Positions 7,679 through 14,421 of a stretch of 16,376 nt of DNA are shown in pieces. The translations under genes and the position numbers were made by a program. The notes beneath the pieces were generated by a model. That model was not told the origin of the DNA. It made no database searches and was given only the letters and a program-made list of their open reading frames with translations. Location: the NCBI GenBank assembly GCA_021204605.1, contig JAJPZD010000299.1, forward strand, positions 1 through 16,376, given 5' to 3'. The DNA is from Prevotella sp. (GTDB lineage: Bacteria > Bacteroidota > Bacteroidia > Bacteroidales > Bacteroidaceae). Numbering within the stretch: position 1 is the stretch's first letter; the number at the start of each line of letters is the position of its first letter.

Positions 7679-7720
7679 AAGCTCCCTAAATCCCCATTAG
7701 GGGATCTTTCCTAAGGGCGG
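7679..7720 (-). repeat. GC-rich palindromic element, intergenic copy
   Basis: AAGCTCCCTAAATCCCC starts 2 bp after the lyase stop and resembles the reverse complement of the element at 7790-7819. It contains the hairpin ATCCCC-ATTA-GGGGAT (7690-7705). It could weakly terminate or process the transcript between the lyase and GH3 genes, but no T-run follows. Confidence 0.6.
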
Positions 7721-7736
7721 AATCAACTATACTGAT

Positions 7737-10472
7737 ATGAGAAATAACCATAATAAATTATTATTGATATTCATCTTAACAACTATATTCCCCTTAATAG
7801 GGGGACTTAGAGGGGCTTCATACCCCGCCAGGTTTTCCCCCTCCCTACGGGGGAGGGTTAGGGAGGGGCTCTCTCTAATAGGGACTTCACTTATGGCGTC
7901 TGCCCAGACTCTCCCCCTTAGGGGGGAGTTGGAGGGGGCTTCTTCTCATAATGGGGAGTTGGAGGGGGCTTTATTCCTGAACCCATCTCTCTCCGCAGAG
8001 GAGCGTGCCTCTGACCTCTGTTCCCGTCTCACTCTTGAGGAGAAGGCACAGTTGATGATGGATATCTCAAAACCTATCGACCGTCTTGGTGTGCCACAGT
8101 TTATCTGGTGGAGCGAGGCCCTGCACGGTGTTGGGCGCAATGGTTTCTGCACCGTATTCCCATCATGTATCGGCATGGCTGCATCTTTTGATGATATTCT
8201 TTTAGAAAAAATCTACACGGCAATAAGTGATGAGGCGCGTGCGAAGAACACGGCTCAGCGCAAAATTGGCAAATTAGGCAGATATCAAGGTCTCTCATTC
8301 TGGACTCCAAATATAAACATCTTCCGTGACCCCCGTTGGGGACGAGGACAGGAGACTTACGGTGAAGACCCTTATATGAACTCACGCATGGGCCTTGCCG
8401 TGGTTCGTGGTCTGCAAGGCCCAGCCGATAGTAAGTATTACAAGCTCTTTGCCTGTGCTAAGCATTTCGCTGTACATAGCGGACCAGAAAAAACACGCCA
8501 TTTTTTTGATATAGAAAACCTTTCGCCACGTGACCTTTGGGAAACTTACCTCCCTGCTTTCAAGTCATTGGTAACACAGGGTGACGTTAAGGAGGTGATG
8601 TGCGCCTATCAGCGTTTCGAGGGTCAGCCGTGCTGCGGCAACAACCGTCTGCTTCAGCAAATCCTGCGTGACGAATGGGGATTTAACGGCATAGTTGTCA
8701 GCGACTGTGGAGCTATCAGCGACTTCTACGTTGAGGACCGACATGGCGTTTCAAAGGATGCGGCAGACGCTTCCGCAAAGGCTGTGATAAGTGGTACAGA
8801 TGTGGAGTGCGGCAGTAACTATACTTCCCTTCCAGATGCTGTAAAAGCAGGAGCGATTACTGAGGAACAGATTGATGTCAGTGTGAAACGACTGCTTCAA
8901 GGACGTTTTGAACTCGGCGACTTCGACCCTGATGAACTTGTTCCATGGACAAAAATACCTGAAAGCGTGATAGCAAGCAAGGAGCATAGAGAGCTTGCCC
9001 TGCAAATGGCTCGTGAGCAGTTGGTGCTCCTCAAAAACGATGGCATACTGCCGCTAAACAAGGATGATGAAAATATCGTGATAATGGGTCCTAATGCTGC
9101 CGACTCGATAATGCTGTGGGGTATCTACTACGGACAGCCTACACACTCCGTAACTGTATTGGAAGGTATAACAAACAAACTCGGCAATAATGTCAATTAC
9201 ATAAAAGGTTGCGACATCACCACAATGACCGAAAGTGAGAGCCTGTTTTCTAAACTTACGGATGCCGACGGCAACCCTGGCATGAGCGGCTCGTTCTGGA
9301 ACAATGCGAAAATGGAAGGTGTGCCCATATATCAGGGTAATTACACTTCTCCTTTGAAGTTTGACAACGGCGGCAATACGGTTTTCGCACCGGGCGTAAA
9401 CCTTACCGACTTCACAGCAAGTTTCAAAGGCTCTTTCATTGCTGACTGCAGTGAGCAGCTTGACATCATTTATTCCAATGACGACGGTTTCCGCCTTATA
9501 ATAAACGGTGACACCATAGACAACCGTTGGCGCAGTCAGGAACTGAAACTCAACAAGAAAAAATACAAGGTCAAGGAAGGCATGAGATATATCGTGCAGC
9601 TCGATTACATGCAACTCGCAGACGGCGCTACTCTATCATTCGACATCACCCGCAAGCGTGATGTTTCCATTGACGAGATTTTAGACCGCACAAAAGACTT
9701 CACCACTGTTGTCTTCGTCGGTGGTATCTCCCCGGAATTGGAGCGTGAAGAGGCCAAGATTTCGGAGCCTGGCTTCGACAATGGCGACCGCACGAGTATC
9801 GAACTGCCACAAGTACAACGTGAGCTTCTCGCAGCATTGCACGATGCAGGTAAGAAAATAATCCTTGTGAATTGCAGTGGAAGTGCCGTTGCCCTCACTC
9901 CAGAGACAGAGACTTGCGATGCCATTCTTCAGGCATGGTATCCCGGCGAGCAGGGCGGCAATGCCGTGGCAGACGTGCTTTTCGGCGATTATAACCCATC
10001 GGGCAAGCTCCCCGTAACATTCTACAAGGATGACAGCCAACTGCCTCCATTCGATGATTACAGCATGGCGAACCGCACCTACCGCTATTTCAAAGGTGAT
10101 GCCTTGTTCCCCTTCGGCTATGGGCTAAGTTACACTACATTAAACATCGGCGAACCAGTTTACGATACAGACAACGAGACTGTCACTGTGGATGTTACGA
10201 ACACTGGCAACCGTGAAGGAACGGAAATCATACAGGTATATCTTCGCAACCCAAGTGATGCGGACGGTCCGATAAAAACATTGCGTGGCTTTGCAAGAGT
10301 TGAACTGAAGGCCGGTGAGATAAAGACTGCAACAATCGCCTTTCCAAAATCCTCTTTCGAGTGCTGGGATGCCGAATCCAACACCATGAGGGTAATGCCC
10401 GGACAATACCAATTGCTCGTAGGCACTTCATCGCTCGCCTCCGACCTCAAGACAATAAACGTAACTCTCTGA
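7737..10472 (+). CDS. Secreted GH3 beta-glycosidase (glucosidase/xylosidase type)
   Basis: The 911-residue protein hydrolyses terminal beta-linked sugars, probably beta-glucosides or beta-xylosides, in the periplasm or outside. The GH3 N-terminal domain (about 85-400) shows ALHGVGR, FWTPNINIFRDPRWGRGQETYGEDP (split over 186-212), KHFAVHSGPE and the nucleophile motif VVSDCGA with Asp323. A PA14-like insert (about 518-640) sits inside the second domain, and a fibronectin III-like domain ends the protein (about 800-911). The N-terminus is odd: the signal peptide's hydrophobic core (residues 8-18) is separated from its apparent cleavage site MASAQ (53-57) by about 31 residues encoded by GC-rich palindromic elements. 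A further 21 or so inserted residues follow the site. Removing residues 19-49 restores an ordinary 25-residue signal peptide. The next gene starts 20 bp downstream. Confidence 0.92.
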   Translation: MRNNHNKLLLIFILTTIFPLIGGLRGASYPARFSPSLRGRVREGLSLIGTSLMASAQTLPLRGELEGASSHNGELEGALFLNPSLSAEERASDLCSRLTLEEKAQLMMDISKPIDRLGVPQFIWWSEALHGVGRNGFCTVFPSCIGMAASFDDILLEKIYTAISDEARAKNTAQRKIGKLGRYQGLSFWTPNINIFRDPRWGRGQETYGEDPYMNSRMGLAVVRGLQGPADSKYYKLFACAKHFAVHSGPEKTRHFFDIENLSPRDLWETYLPAFKSLVTQGDVKEVMCAYQRFEGQPCCGNNRLLQQILRDEWGFNGIVVSDCGAISDFYVEDRHGVSKDAADASAKAVISGTDVECGSNYTSLPDAVKAGAITEEQIDVSVKRLLQGRFELGDFDPDELVPWTKIPESVIASKEHRELALQMAREQLVLLKNDGILPLNKDDENIVIMGPNAADSIMLWGIYYGQPTHSVTVLEGITNKLGNNVNYIKGCDITTMTESESLFSKLTDADGNPGMSGSFWNNAKMEGVPIYQGNYTSPLKFDNGGNTVFAPGVNLTDFTASFKGSFIADCSEQLDIIYSNDDGFRLIINGDTIDNRWRSQELKLNKKKYKVKEGMRYIVQLDYMQLADGATLSFDITRKRDVSIDEILDRTKDFTTVVFVGGISPELEREEAKISEPGFDNGDRTSIELPQVQRELLAALHDAGKKIILVNCSGSAVALTPETETCDAILQAWYPGEQGGNAVADVLFGDYNPSGKLPVTFYKDDSQLPPFDDYSMANRTYRYFKGDALFPFGYGLSYTTLNIGEPVYDTDNETVTVDVTNTGNREGTEIIQVYLRNPSDADGPIKTLRGFARVELKAGEIKTATIAFPKSSFECWDAESNTMRVMPGQYQLLVGTSSLASDLKTINVTL
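7790..7819 (+). repeat. Palindromic element in the GH3 signal region, copy 1
   Basis: CCCCTTAATAGGGGG plus ACTTAGAGGGGCTTC is a variant of the element: a C-run/G-run palindrome followed by an AGGGGCTT tail. It is read as PLIGGLRGA (residues 19-27) and inserted directly after the hydrophobic core of the signal peptide. Confidence 0.75.
7837..7888 (+). repeat. Palindromic element in the GH3 signal region, copy 2 with partial copy
   Basis: The element has a hairpin CCCTCCC (7839-7845) / GGGAGGG (7851-7857) and the tail TTAGGGAGGGGCT. It is followed by a fragment, TAATAGGGACTTC (7876-7888), that resembles copy 1. It is read as SPSLRGRVREGL, in a different frame relative to the tail than copy 1. 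Confidence 0.7.
7849..7868 (+). other. G-quadruplex motif on the coding strand
   Basis: Four G-runs of 5, 3, 3 and 4 bases are separated by loops A, TTA and A, which satisfies the canonical G3+N1-7 pattern with very short loops. It lies about 112 nt into the GH3 reading frame and overlaps the 3' arm of the copy-2 hairpin, so quadruplex and hairpin would be mutually exclusive in the mRNA. Formation in vivo is inference. Confidence 0.6.
7911..7942 (+). repeat. Palindromic element in GH3, copy 3 (best consensus)
   Basis: CTCCCCCTTAGGGGGGAG followed by TTGGAGGGGGCTTC is the clearest copy and agrees with the yjbQ copy at 13301-13332 at all but one base. It is read as LPLRGELEGA, just after the apparent signal peptidase site MASAQ. 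Confidence 0.85.
7949..7971 (+). repeat. Palindromic element in GH3, half copy 4
   Basis: TAATGGGGAGTTGGAGGGGG followed by CTT repeats the right half of copy 3 and is read as HNGELEGA in the same frame. It lies 7 bp after copy 3, so the two form a small tandem cluster. Confidence 0.75.
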
Positions 10473-10492
10473 TAACAGATAAAATAATTCTC

Positions 10493-13066
10493 ATGTCCTC
10501 TAAATACGAAAAGCTCAAATCTTACACTGGTATCATCCTGAAAAAGTGCAAGACCGTATTGAATAAATTCTGGAATTGGTACAAGGGACTATACCGTGGC
10601 AGGAAATGGTACTTCAAAACTGGCGTCGTGGTAATATCCCTAATCGTTGTATTCTTCATCTACCTTTTCATGGTCGATATCAACTTCCTGTGGCTCTTCG
10701 GTAAGTCACCTGGTATTTCAGCTATCAAGAAACCGACAACATCAGAGGCATCGGAGCTTTACAGTGCTGATGGCGTACTCATAGGTAAGTATTTCAGTGA
10801 GAACCGCACGCCTGTAACCTACGAGGAAGTAAACCCGATGTTCTGGAAAACGCTTATAGACACAGAGGACGAGCGTTACTATTCGCATTTCGGAATAGAT
10901 TTCGCAGGTATGTTTGCCGTGGCGAAAGACATACTTCTGCACCATGAGGCGCGTGGAGCTTCCACAATCACGCAGCAGTTGGCAAAAAACATGTTCCGTG
11001 TGAGGACTCAGTATTCCACCGGCCTTTTGGGCTATATACCTGGCGTGAGAATGTTGATAATGAAATCAAAGGAGTGGATTATCGCCACGAAACTTGAGAT
11101 AATCTACAACAAAAAGGAAATCCTCACCATGTATGCCAACACCGTTGACTTCGGTTCCAACTCCTACGGCATAAAGACGGCATGTAGGACATATTTCAAC
11201 GCAACACCGGCAAACATAACCACCGAACAGGCGGCAGTGCTTGTGGGTATGCTCAAAGCCACCACCTACTATAATCCTATCTCCAACCCAGACAACTGCA
11301 TCAAGCGGCGCAACACCGTACTCTACAACCTTATGACCCACAACGACATCACACAGGTTCAGTTTGACTCCCTGAAAGTGATTCCCATAAAGCTGAATTT
11401 CAGTGTGGAGAGCAATTACGACGGACAGGGTAAGTACTTCCGTGAAGCTATTGCAACATATCTGAAAGACTGGTGCAACGACAACGGTTATGACCTCTAT
11501 TCCAGCGGCTTGAAGATCTACACCACCCTCGACACCCGCTTGCAGGAGTATGCGGAGAAGGCGGCGATAAAGCAGATGAAGCAGGTACAACGCAATTTCG
11601 ACGCACATTGGGCAGGACAGGAACCATGGGTTGACCGCAGCCACAACGTGATACCTCATTTCGTGGAGGACATCGCAAAACGGCAACCATATTATAAAAT
11701 CCTCTCACAGAAATTTGCCAATAATGAAGATTCCATAAACTATTACCTCAACAAGCCGCATAAGGTGAAGCTGTTCGACTATGAGAACGGAACTATCGAG
11801 AAAGAGATTAGCACCCTCGACTCCATTCGCTACATGCTCCGTTTCATGCACTGCTCTATGGTGGCCATGGAACCGCAGACTGGTGAGGTGAAGGCATGGG
11901 TGGGCGATATCGACTTCAACTCGTGGAAATACGACAAAGTAACGGCAATGCGGCAGCCTGGCTCAACATTCAAACTCTTCGTTTACACTGAGGCAATGAA
12001 CCAGGGCCTCACCCCATGCGACAAGCGGCGCGATGAGTTTTTCTCCATGCAGGTATATGATACCGACAAGCATGAGATGGTTTCATGGTCGCCGACTAAT
12101 GCCGACGGCATATTCACTGGCGACTCCATGCCGCTCAAGACGGCTTTCGCAAAGAGTATCAACTCCATTGCCGTGCGATTAGGGCAGGAAATGGGTATAA
12201 AAAATATAGCTCGCACTGCTTACCAAATGGGTATAAAGAGCACCCTTGACGAGCAGCCTTCTCTTGCTCTCGGATCTTCCGACGTTAACCTTCTTGAAAT
12301 GGTCAACGCCTATTGCACCGTGGCAAACGATGGTAAACACGTTGAACCAGTACTCGTGACAAAAATTCTTGACCGTGACGGTAAAGTGGTTTATACGGCC
12401 CAAAGAGAGGAAAAACAGGTGATACCCTACAAGAGCGCATTCTTCATGCAACAACTACTCCTTAGCGGCTTGCGGGAACCGGGCGGTACTTCACAGAGCC
12501 TGTGGGGGTACATCGGTGATGTGCGTGACACTGAGTTTGGCGGCAAAACGGGAACTTCAAACAACCATTCTGATGCTTGGTTCATGGGTGTTGCTGCCAA
12601 CCTCGTCGTAGGGGCATGGGTAGGCGGAGAATACCGCAGCATTCACTTCCGAACAGGGCAACTCGGACAGGGCAGCCGTACCGCTCTTCCTATCTGCGGC
12701 TATTTCCTACAATCCGTTATGCACGACCCGAATTTCCAGCAATACCACGGCAATTTCCATAAACCTTCCGACGGTGATATCCTTTCTGGTATGTACACCT
12801 GTACGTACATTCCAAGTCCTAAAGACACCCTCGACATCGACAGTATTGGTATGGCTCTCGATGAACTCCTCTTTGGGGAGGATGACAACCCTATCCAGTT
12901 GAAAGACGAGGAAGACAAACCAATTGAGACTCCTTCCCACAACAAGCCAGAAGCCACAGCCCCCGAAAGCGACAACAGCTCGCCATCCAAGAAAGAGTCA
13001 AGAAAAGAGCGCAAAAAACGGAAAACGCAGGAAAAAGAGCAGCAACTCCGGTATGATGACCTGTAA
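10493..13066 (+). CDS. mrcA: Class A penicillin-binding protein (PBP1A type)
   Basis: The 857-residue bifunctional enzyme polymerises and cross-links peptidoglycan at the outer face of the inner membrane. A basic cytoplasmic N-terminus leads to one transmembrane helix (about 43-65). The GT51 glycosyltransferase domain carries EDERYYSHFGID (Glu125 catalytic) and RGASTITQQLAKN (154-166). The transpeptidase domain has STFK (Ser491 nucleophile, Lys494), SIN (555-557) and KTGT (685-688). All catalytic motifs are present. The C-terminal 60 residues are low-complexity and very basic (KKESRKERKKRK), a feature seen in some Bacteroidetes PBPs. I chose the ATG at 10493, 20 bp after the GH3 stop; an upstream in-frame start at 10361 would lie inside the GH3 gene. 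No promoter is visible between them, so it may be co-transcribed with GH3 despite the unrelated function. Confidence 0.93.
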   Translation: MSSKYEKLKSYTGIILKKCKTVLNKFWNWYKGLYRGRKWYFKTGVVVISLIVVFFIYLFMVDINFLWLFGKSPGISAIKKPTTSEASELYSADGVLIGKYFSENRTPVTYEEVNPMFWKTLIDTEDERYYSHFGIDFAGMFAVAKDILLHHEARGASTITQQLAKNMFRVRTQYSTGLLGYIPGVRMLIMKSKEWIIATKLEIIYNKKEILTMYANTVDFGSNSYGIKTACRTYFNATPANITTEQAAVLVGMLKATTYYNPISNPDNCIKRRNTVLYNLMTHNDITQVQFDSLKVIPIKLNFSVESNYDGQGKYFREAIATYLKDWCNDNGYDLYSSGLKIYTTLDTRLQEYAEKAAIKQMKQVQRNFDAHWAGQEPWVDRSHNVIPHFVEDIAKRQPYYKILSQKFANNEDSINYYLNKPHKVKLFDYENGTIEKEISTLDSIRYMLRFMHCSMVAMEPQTGEVKAWVGDIDFNSWKYDKVTAMRQPGSTFKLFVYTEAMNQGLTPCDKRRDEFFSMQVYDTDKHEMVSWSPTNADGIFTGDSMPLKTAFAKSINSIAVRLGQEMGIKNIARTAYQMGIKSTLDEQPSLALGSSDVNLLEMVNAYCTVANDGKHVEPVLVTKILDRDGKVVYTAQREEKQVIPYKSAFFMQQLLLSGLREPGGTSQSLWGYIGDVRDTEFGGKTGTSNNHSDAWFMGVAANLVVGAWVGGEYRSIHFRTGQLGQGSRTALPICGYFLQSVMHDPNFQQYHGNFHKPSDGDILSGMYTCTYIPSPKDTLDIDSIGMALDELLFGEDDNPIQLKDEEDKPIETPSHNKPEATAPESDNSSPSKKESRKERKKRKTQEKEQQLRYDDL

Positions 13067-13133
13067 CATTATAATATGTGAAAAAGTCAGCAAATTTCAC
13101 CCACGTGTAGGGATATAATTCATTATGTCCGCT

Positions 13134-13148
13134 CGTTCTGAAAGAACG
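13134..13148. other. Short inverted repeat upstream of yjbQ
   Basis: CGTTCT-GAA-AGAACG is a perfect 6-bp inverted repeat with a 3-nt loop in the 115-bp gap between the PBP gene and yjbQ. No T-run follows, so it is not a typical terminator; it could be an operator or a processing hairpin. Confidence 0.35.
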
Positions 13149-13181
13149 ACACGCAACAGGCAAAGCAAGAAAGGAAGCATT

Positions 13182-13664
13182 ATGATTTTTCAAAAAGAAA
13201 TAACAATACCGGCAAGACCAAGAGGCTTTCATTTAATAACGAATGAGATACTTTCTCAGCTTTCGTCAATTTGTAACCAACTTTCGCAAATTGGAAAGCC
13301 CTCCCCCTCAGGGGGGAGTTGGAGGGGGCTTGGGCTTGGCGTTCAGATGGGCTTGCTCCACCTTTTCGTCAAGCACACCAGTTGTGGCTTGTGTATCAAC
13401 GAGAACGCTGACCCCGACGTGCGCCATGACATGGAGCAGATATTCAACAAATTAGTAAGGGAAAATGAGCCTTACTATTACCATACGTTAGAGGGCAATG
13501 ACGACATGCCAAGCCATGCAAAGTCGGTATTGTCAGGCGTAAGTTTGACAATTCCGATAACTAACGGCAGACTAAACCTCGGCACATGGCAGGGCATTTA
13601 CCTCTGTGAGTACCGCAACCATGGCGGGCCGCGCAAAATCGTAATCACAGTTATCGGGGAATGA
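13182..13664 (+). CDS. yjbQ: YjbQ/UPF0047 family protein with a repeat-derived insert
   Basis: The 160-residue protein matches YjbQ (UPF0047), whose members have been linked to a secondary thiamine phosphate synthase activity; the physiological role is uncertain. Family signatures are RGFHLITNEI (13-22), GLLHLFVKHTSCGLCINENADPDVRHDME (split, from residue 57), NDDMPSHAKS and GTWQGIYLCEYRNHGGPRKI. E. coli YjbQ has 138 residues. The excess of about 21 residues lies exactly between NEILSQL and GLLHLF, where a GC-rich palindromic element is read as KPSPSGGSWRGLGLG. The ATG at 13182 follows a good Shine-Dalgarno (AAGGAAG), and MIFQKEI aligns with the family start; an in-frame ATG at 13125 is less likely. 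The stop overlaps the next gene as ATGA. Confidence 0.88.
   Translation: MIFQKEITIPARPRGFHLITNEILSQLSSICNQLSQIGKPSPSGGSWRGLGLGVQMGLLHLFVKHTSCGLCINENADPDVRHDMEQIFNKLVRENEPYYYHTLEGNDDMPSHAKSVLSGVSLTIPITNGRLNLGTWQGIYLCEYRNHGGPRKIVITVIGE
13297..13338 (+). repeat. Palindromic element inside yjbQ
   Basis: The core CTCCCCCTCAGGGGGGAG plus TTGGAGGGGGCTT matches the GH3 copy 3 except TCA for TTA at the centre. Outer AAGCCC (13297-13302) and GGGCTT (13332-13337) form a further inverted pair. It is read one base out of phase with the GH3 copy, giving PSPSGGSWRGLG instead of LPLRGELEGA. Confidence 0.85.
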
Positions 13665-14164
13665 TATTACTTCTTACAAGACATAGTGAGACATTAGGCA
13701 ACGTCAACCATATAATGCAAGGACAGACGCATGGCGAGTTGACAGAGAAAGGCATTCAGCAAGCCAAAGAGACGGCTTTAAAATTAAAAGATGCCCAAAT
13801 AGACATATTTCTTTCAAGTGACCTGAAGCGTGCCATCGACACATGCAATATAATCGCCGCGCCGCACAGCGGTATGGTAATCACCACCACTCTACTTCGG
13901 GAGCGTGACTGGGGCGGTTTCACTGGGCGTTACATCCCTGAACTGAAAGACGTACCATGGCCCGACAATATCGAGAGCCTTGACTCTCTACTCAACCGCG
14001 CCGCCCGTTTTATCCGTTATGTGAAAGAAAATTACCCGAACAAAACTGTCCTTGCTGTCGGACACGGCATAATCAACAAAGCAATACAGGCTGTGCTCCT
14101 AAACAAAACCATCAGCGACATCACGCACATGGAAAACGCTGAAATCAGGGAATACCAACTGTAA
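13661..14164 (+). CDS. Histidine phosphatase (phosphoglycerate mutase) family protein
   Basis: The 167-residue cytoplasmic protein belongs to the histidine phosphatase superfamily, which hydrolyses or transfers phosphate through a phospho-histidine. The N-terminal motif LTRHSET (5-11) holds the nucleophile His8; the usual RHG is RHS here. Further signatures are LTEKGIQQA, the Asp/Ser-rich SSDLKRAIDTC, RERDWGGFTG and GHG (134-136, second catalytic His135). The start overlaps the yjbQ stop by 4 bp, so the two are translationally coupled and may act in one pathway. The substrate is not known; alternatives in this family include small-molecule sugar or nucleotide phosphates and alpha-ribazole phosphate, none of which context supports. 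Confidence 0.88.
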   Translation: MILLLTRHSETLGNVNHIMQGQTHGELTEKGIQQAKETALKLKDAQIDIFLSSDLKRAIDTCNIIAAPHSGMVITTTLLRERDWGGFTGRYIPELKDVPWPDNIESLDSLLNRAARFIRYVKENYPNKTVLAVGHGIINKAIQAVLLNKTISDITHMENAEIREYQL

Positions 14165-14267
14165 AGTTCTGCAGACTCTGCATATCAGACAATAACAATG
14201 CTCCTTACGTTACAAAAAATATTTTAGATTTATTGCATAAATGAATTCATTTATCGGAAATTATTTG

Positions 14268-14275
14268 TACTTTTG
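14268..14275 (+). promoter_or_regulatory. Candidate -7 box of the AAA/PD-(D/E)XK gene
   Basis: TACTTTTG matches TAnnTTTG. No clear TTTG -33 box is seen upstream. It implies a leader of about 140 nt that contains the candidate leader ORF at 14369. The rest of the 14165-14368 gap is AT-rich, with one small hairpin TGCAG-ACT-CTGCA (14170-14182). Confidence 0.4.
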
Positions 14276-14368
14276 GAAAAATTTCAGATTGAATATGATA
14301 ACTGCCCTAACCTGGCAAACTCTCATGCAAAGCTCCAAACTATTTCTCAAGCAAGGAGCCAAGCAAAA

Positions 14369-14413
14369 ATGATTTTTTATTTCTTATTTTTTATTTCTTA
14401 TTTTGCGACGTAA
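14369..14413 (+). CDS. Candidate leader peptide MIFYFLFFISYFAT
   Basis: A 14-codon ORF starts at ATG 14369, 10 bp after an AAGGAG Shine-Dalgarno (14353-14358). It ends with TAA at 14411-14413, which is the start of the TAAGGAG that serves the AAA gene. Eight of fourteen residues are Phe or Tyr. The layout (own ribosome site, stop in the next gene's ribosome site) fits a translated leader that couples or attenuates expression. It overlaps a 14-bp tandem repeat, so it may equally be a chance product of T-rich DNA. Confidence 0.3.
   Translation: MIFYFLFFISYFAT
14373..14400 (+). repeat. Two tandem copies of a 14-bp T-rich unit
   Basis: TTTTTTATTTCTTA occurs twice without a gap, followed by TTTT. 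It fills most of the candidate leader ORF. Because 14 is not a multiple of three, a change in copy number would shift the frame of that ORF and alter its stop. Confidence 0.75.
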
Positions 14414-14421
14414 GGAGCATT

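Noticed and set aside
11066..11686. Long minus-strand open frame inside the PBP gene, and similar ones at 9054-9614 and 6389-6889
   Set aside because: They lie antisense to clear conserved enzymes, have no recognisable domains and composition typical of shadow frames.
13125..13181. Upstream start for yjbQ giving 19 extra residues
   Set aside because: The family alignment begins at MIFQKEI and the ATG at 13182 has a good Shine-Dalgarno; the upstream segment contains a hairpin and is not conserved in type.
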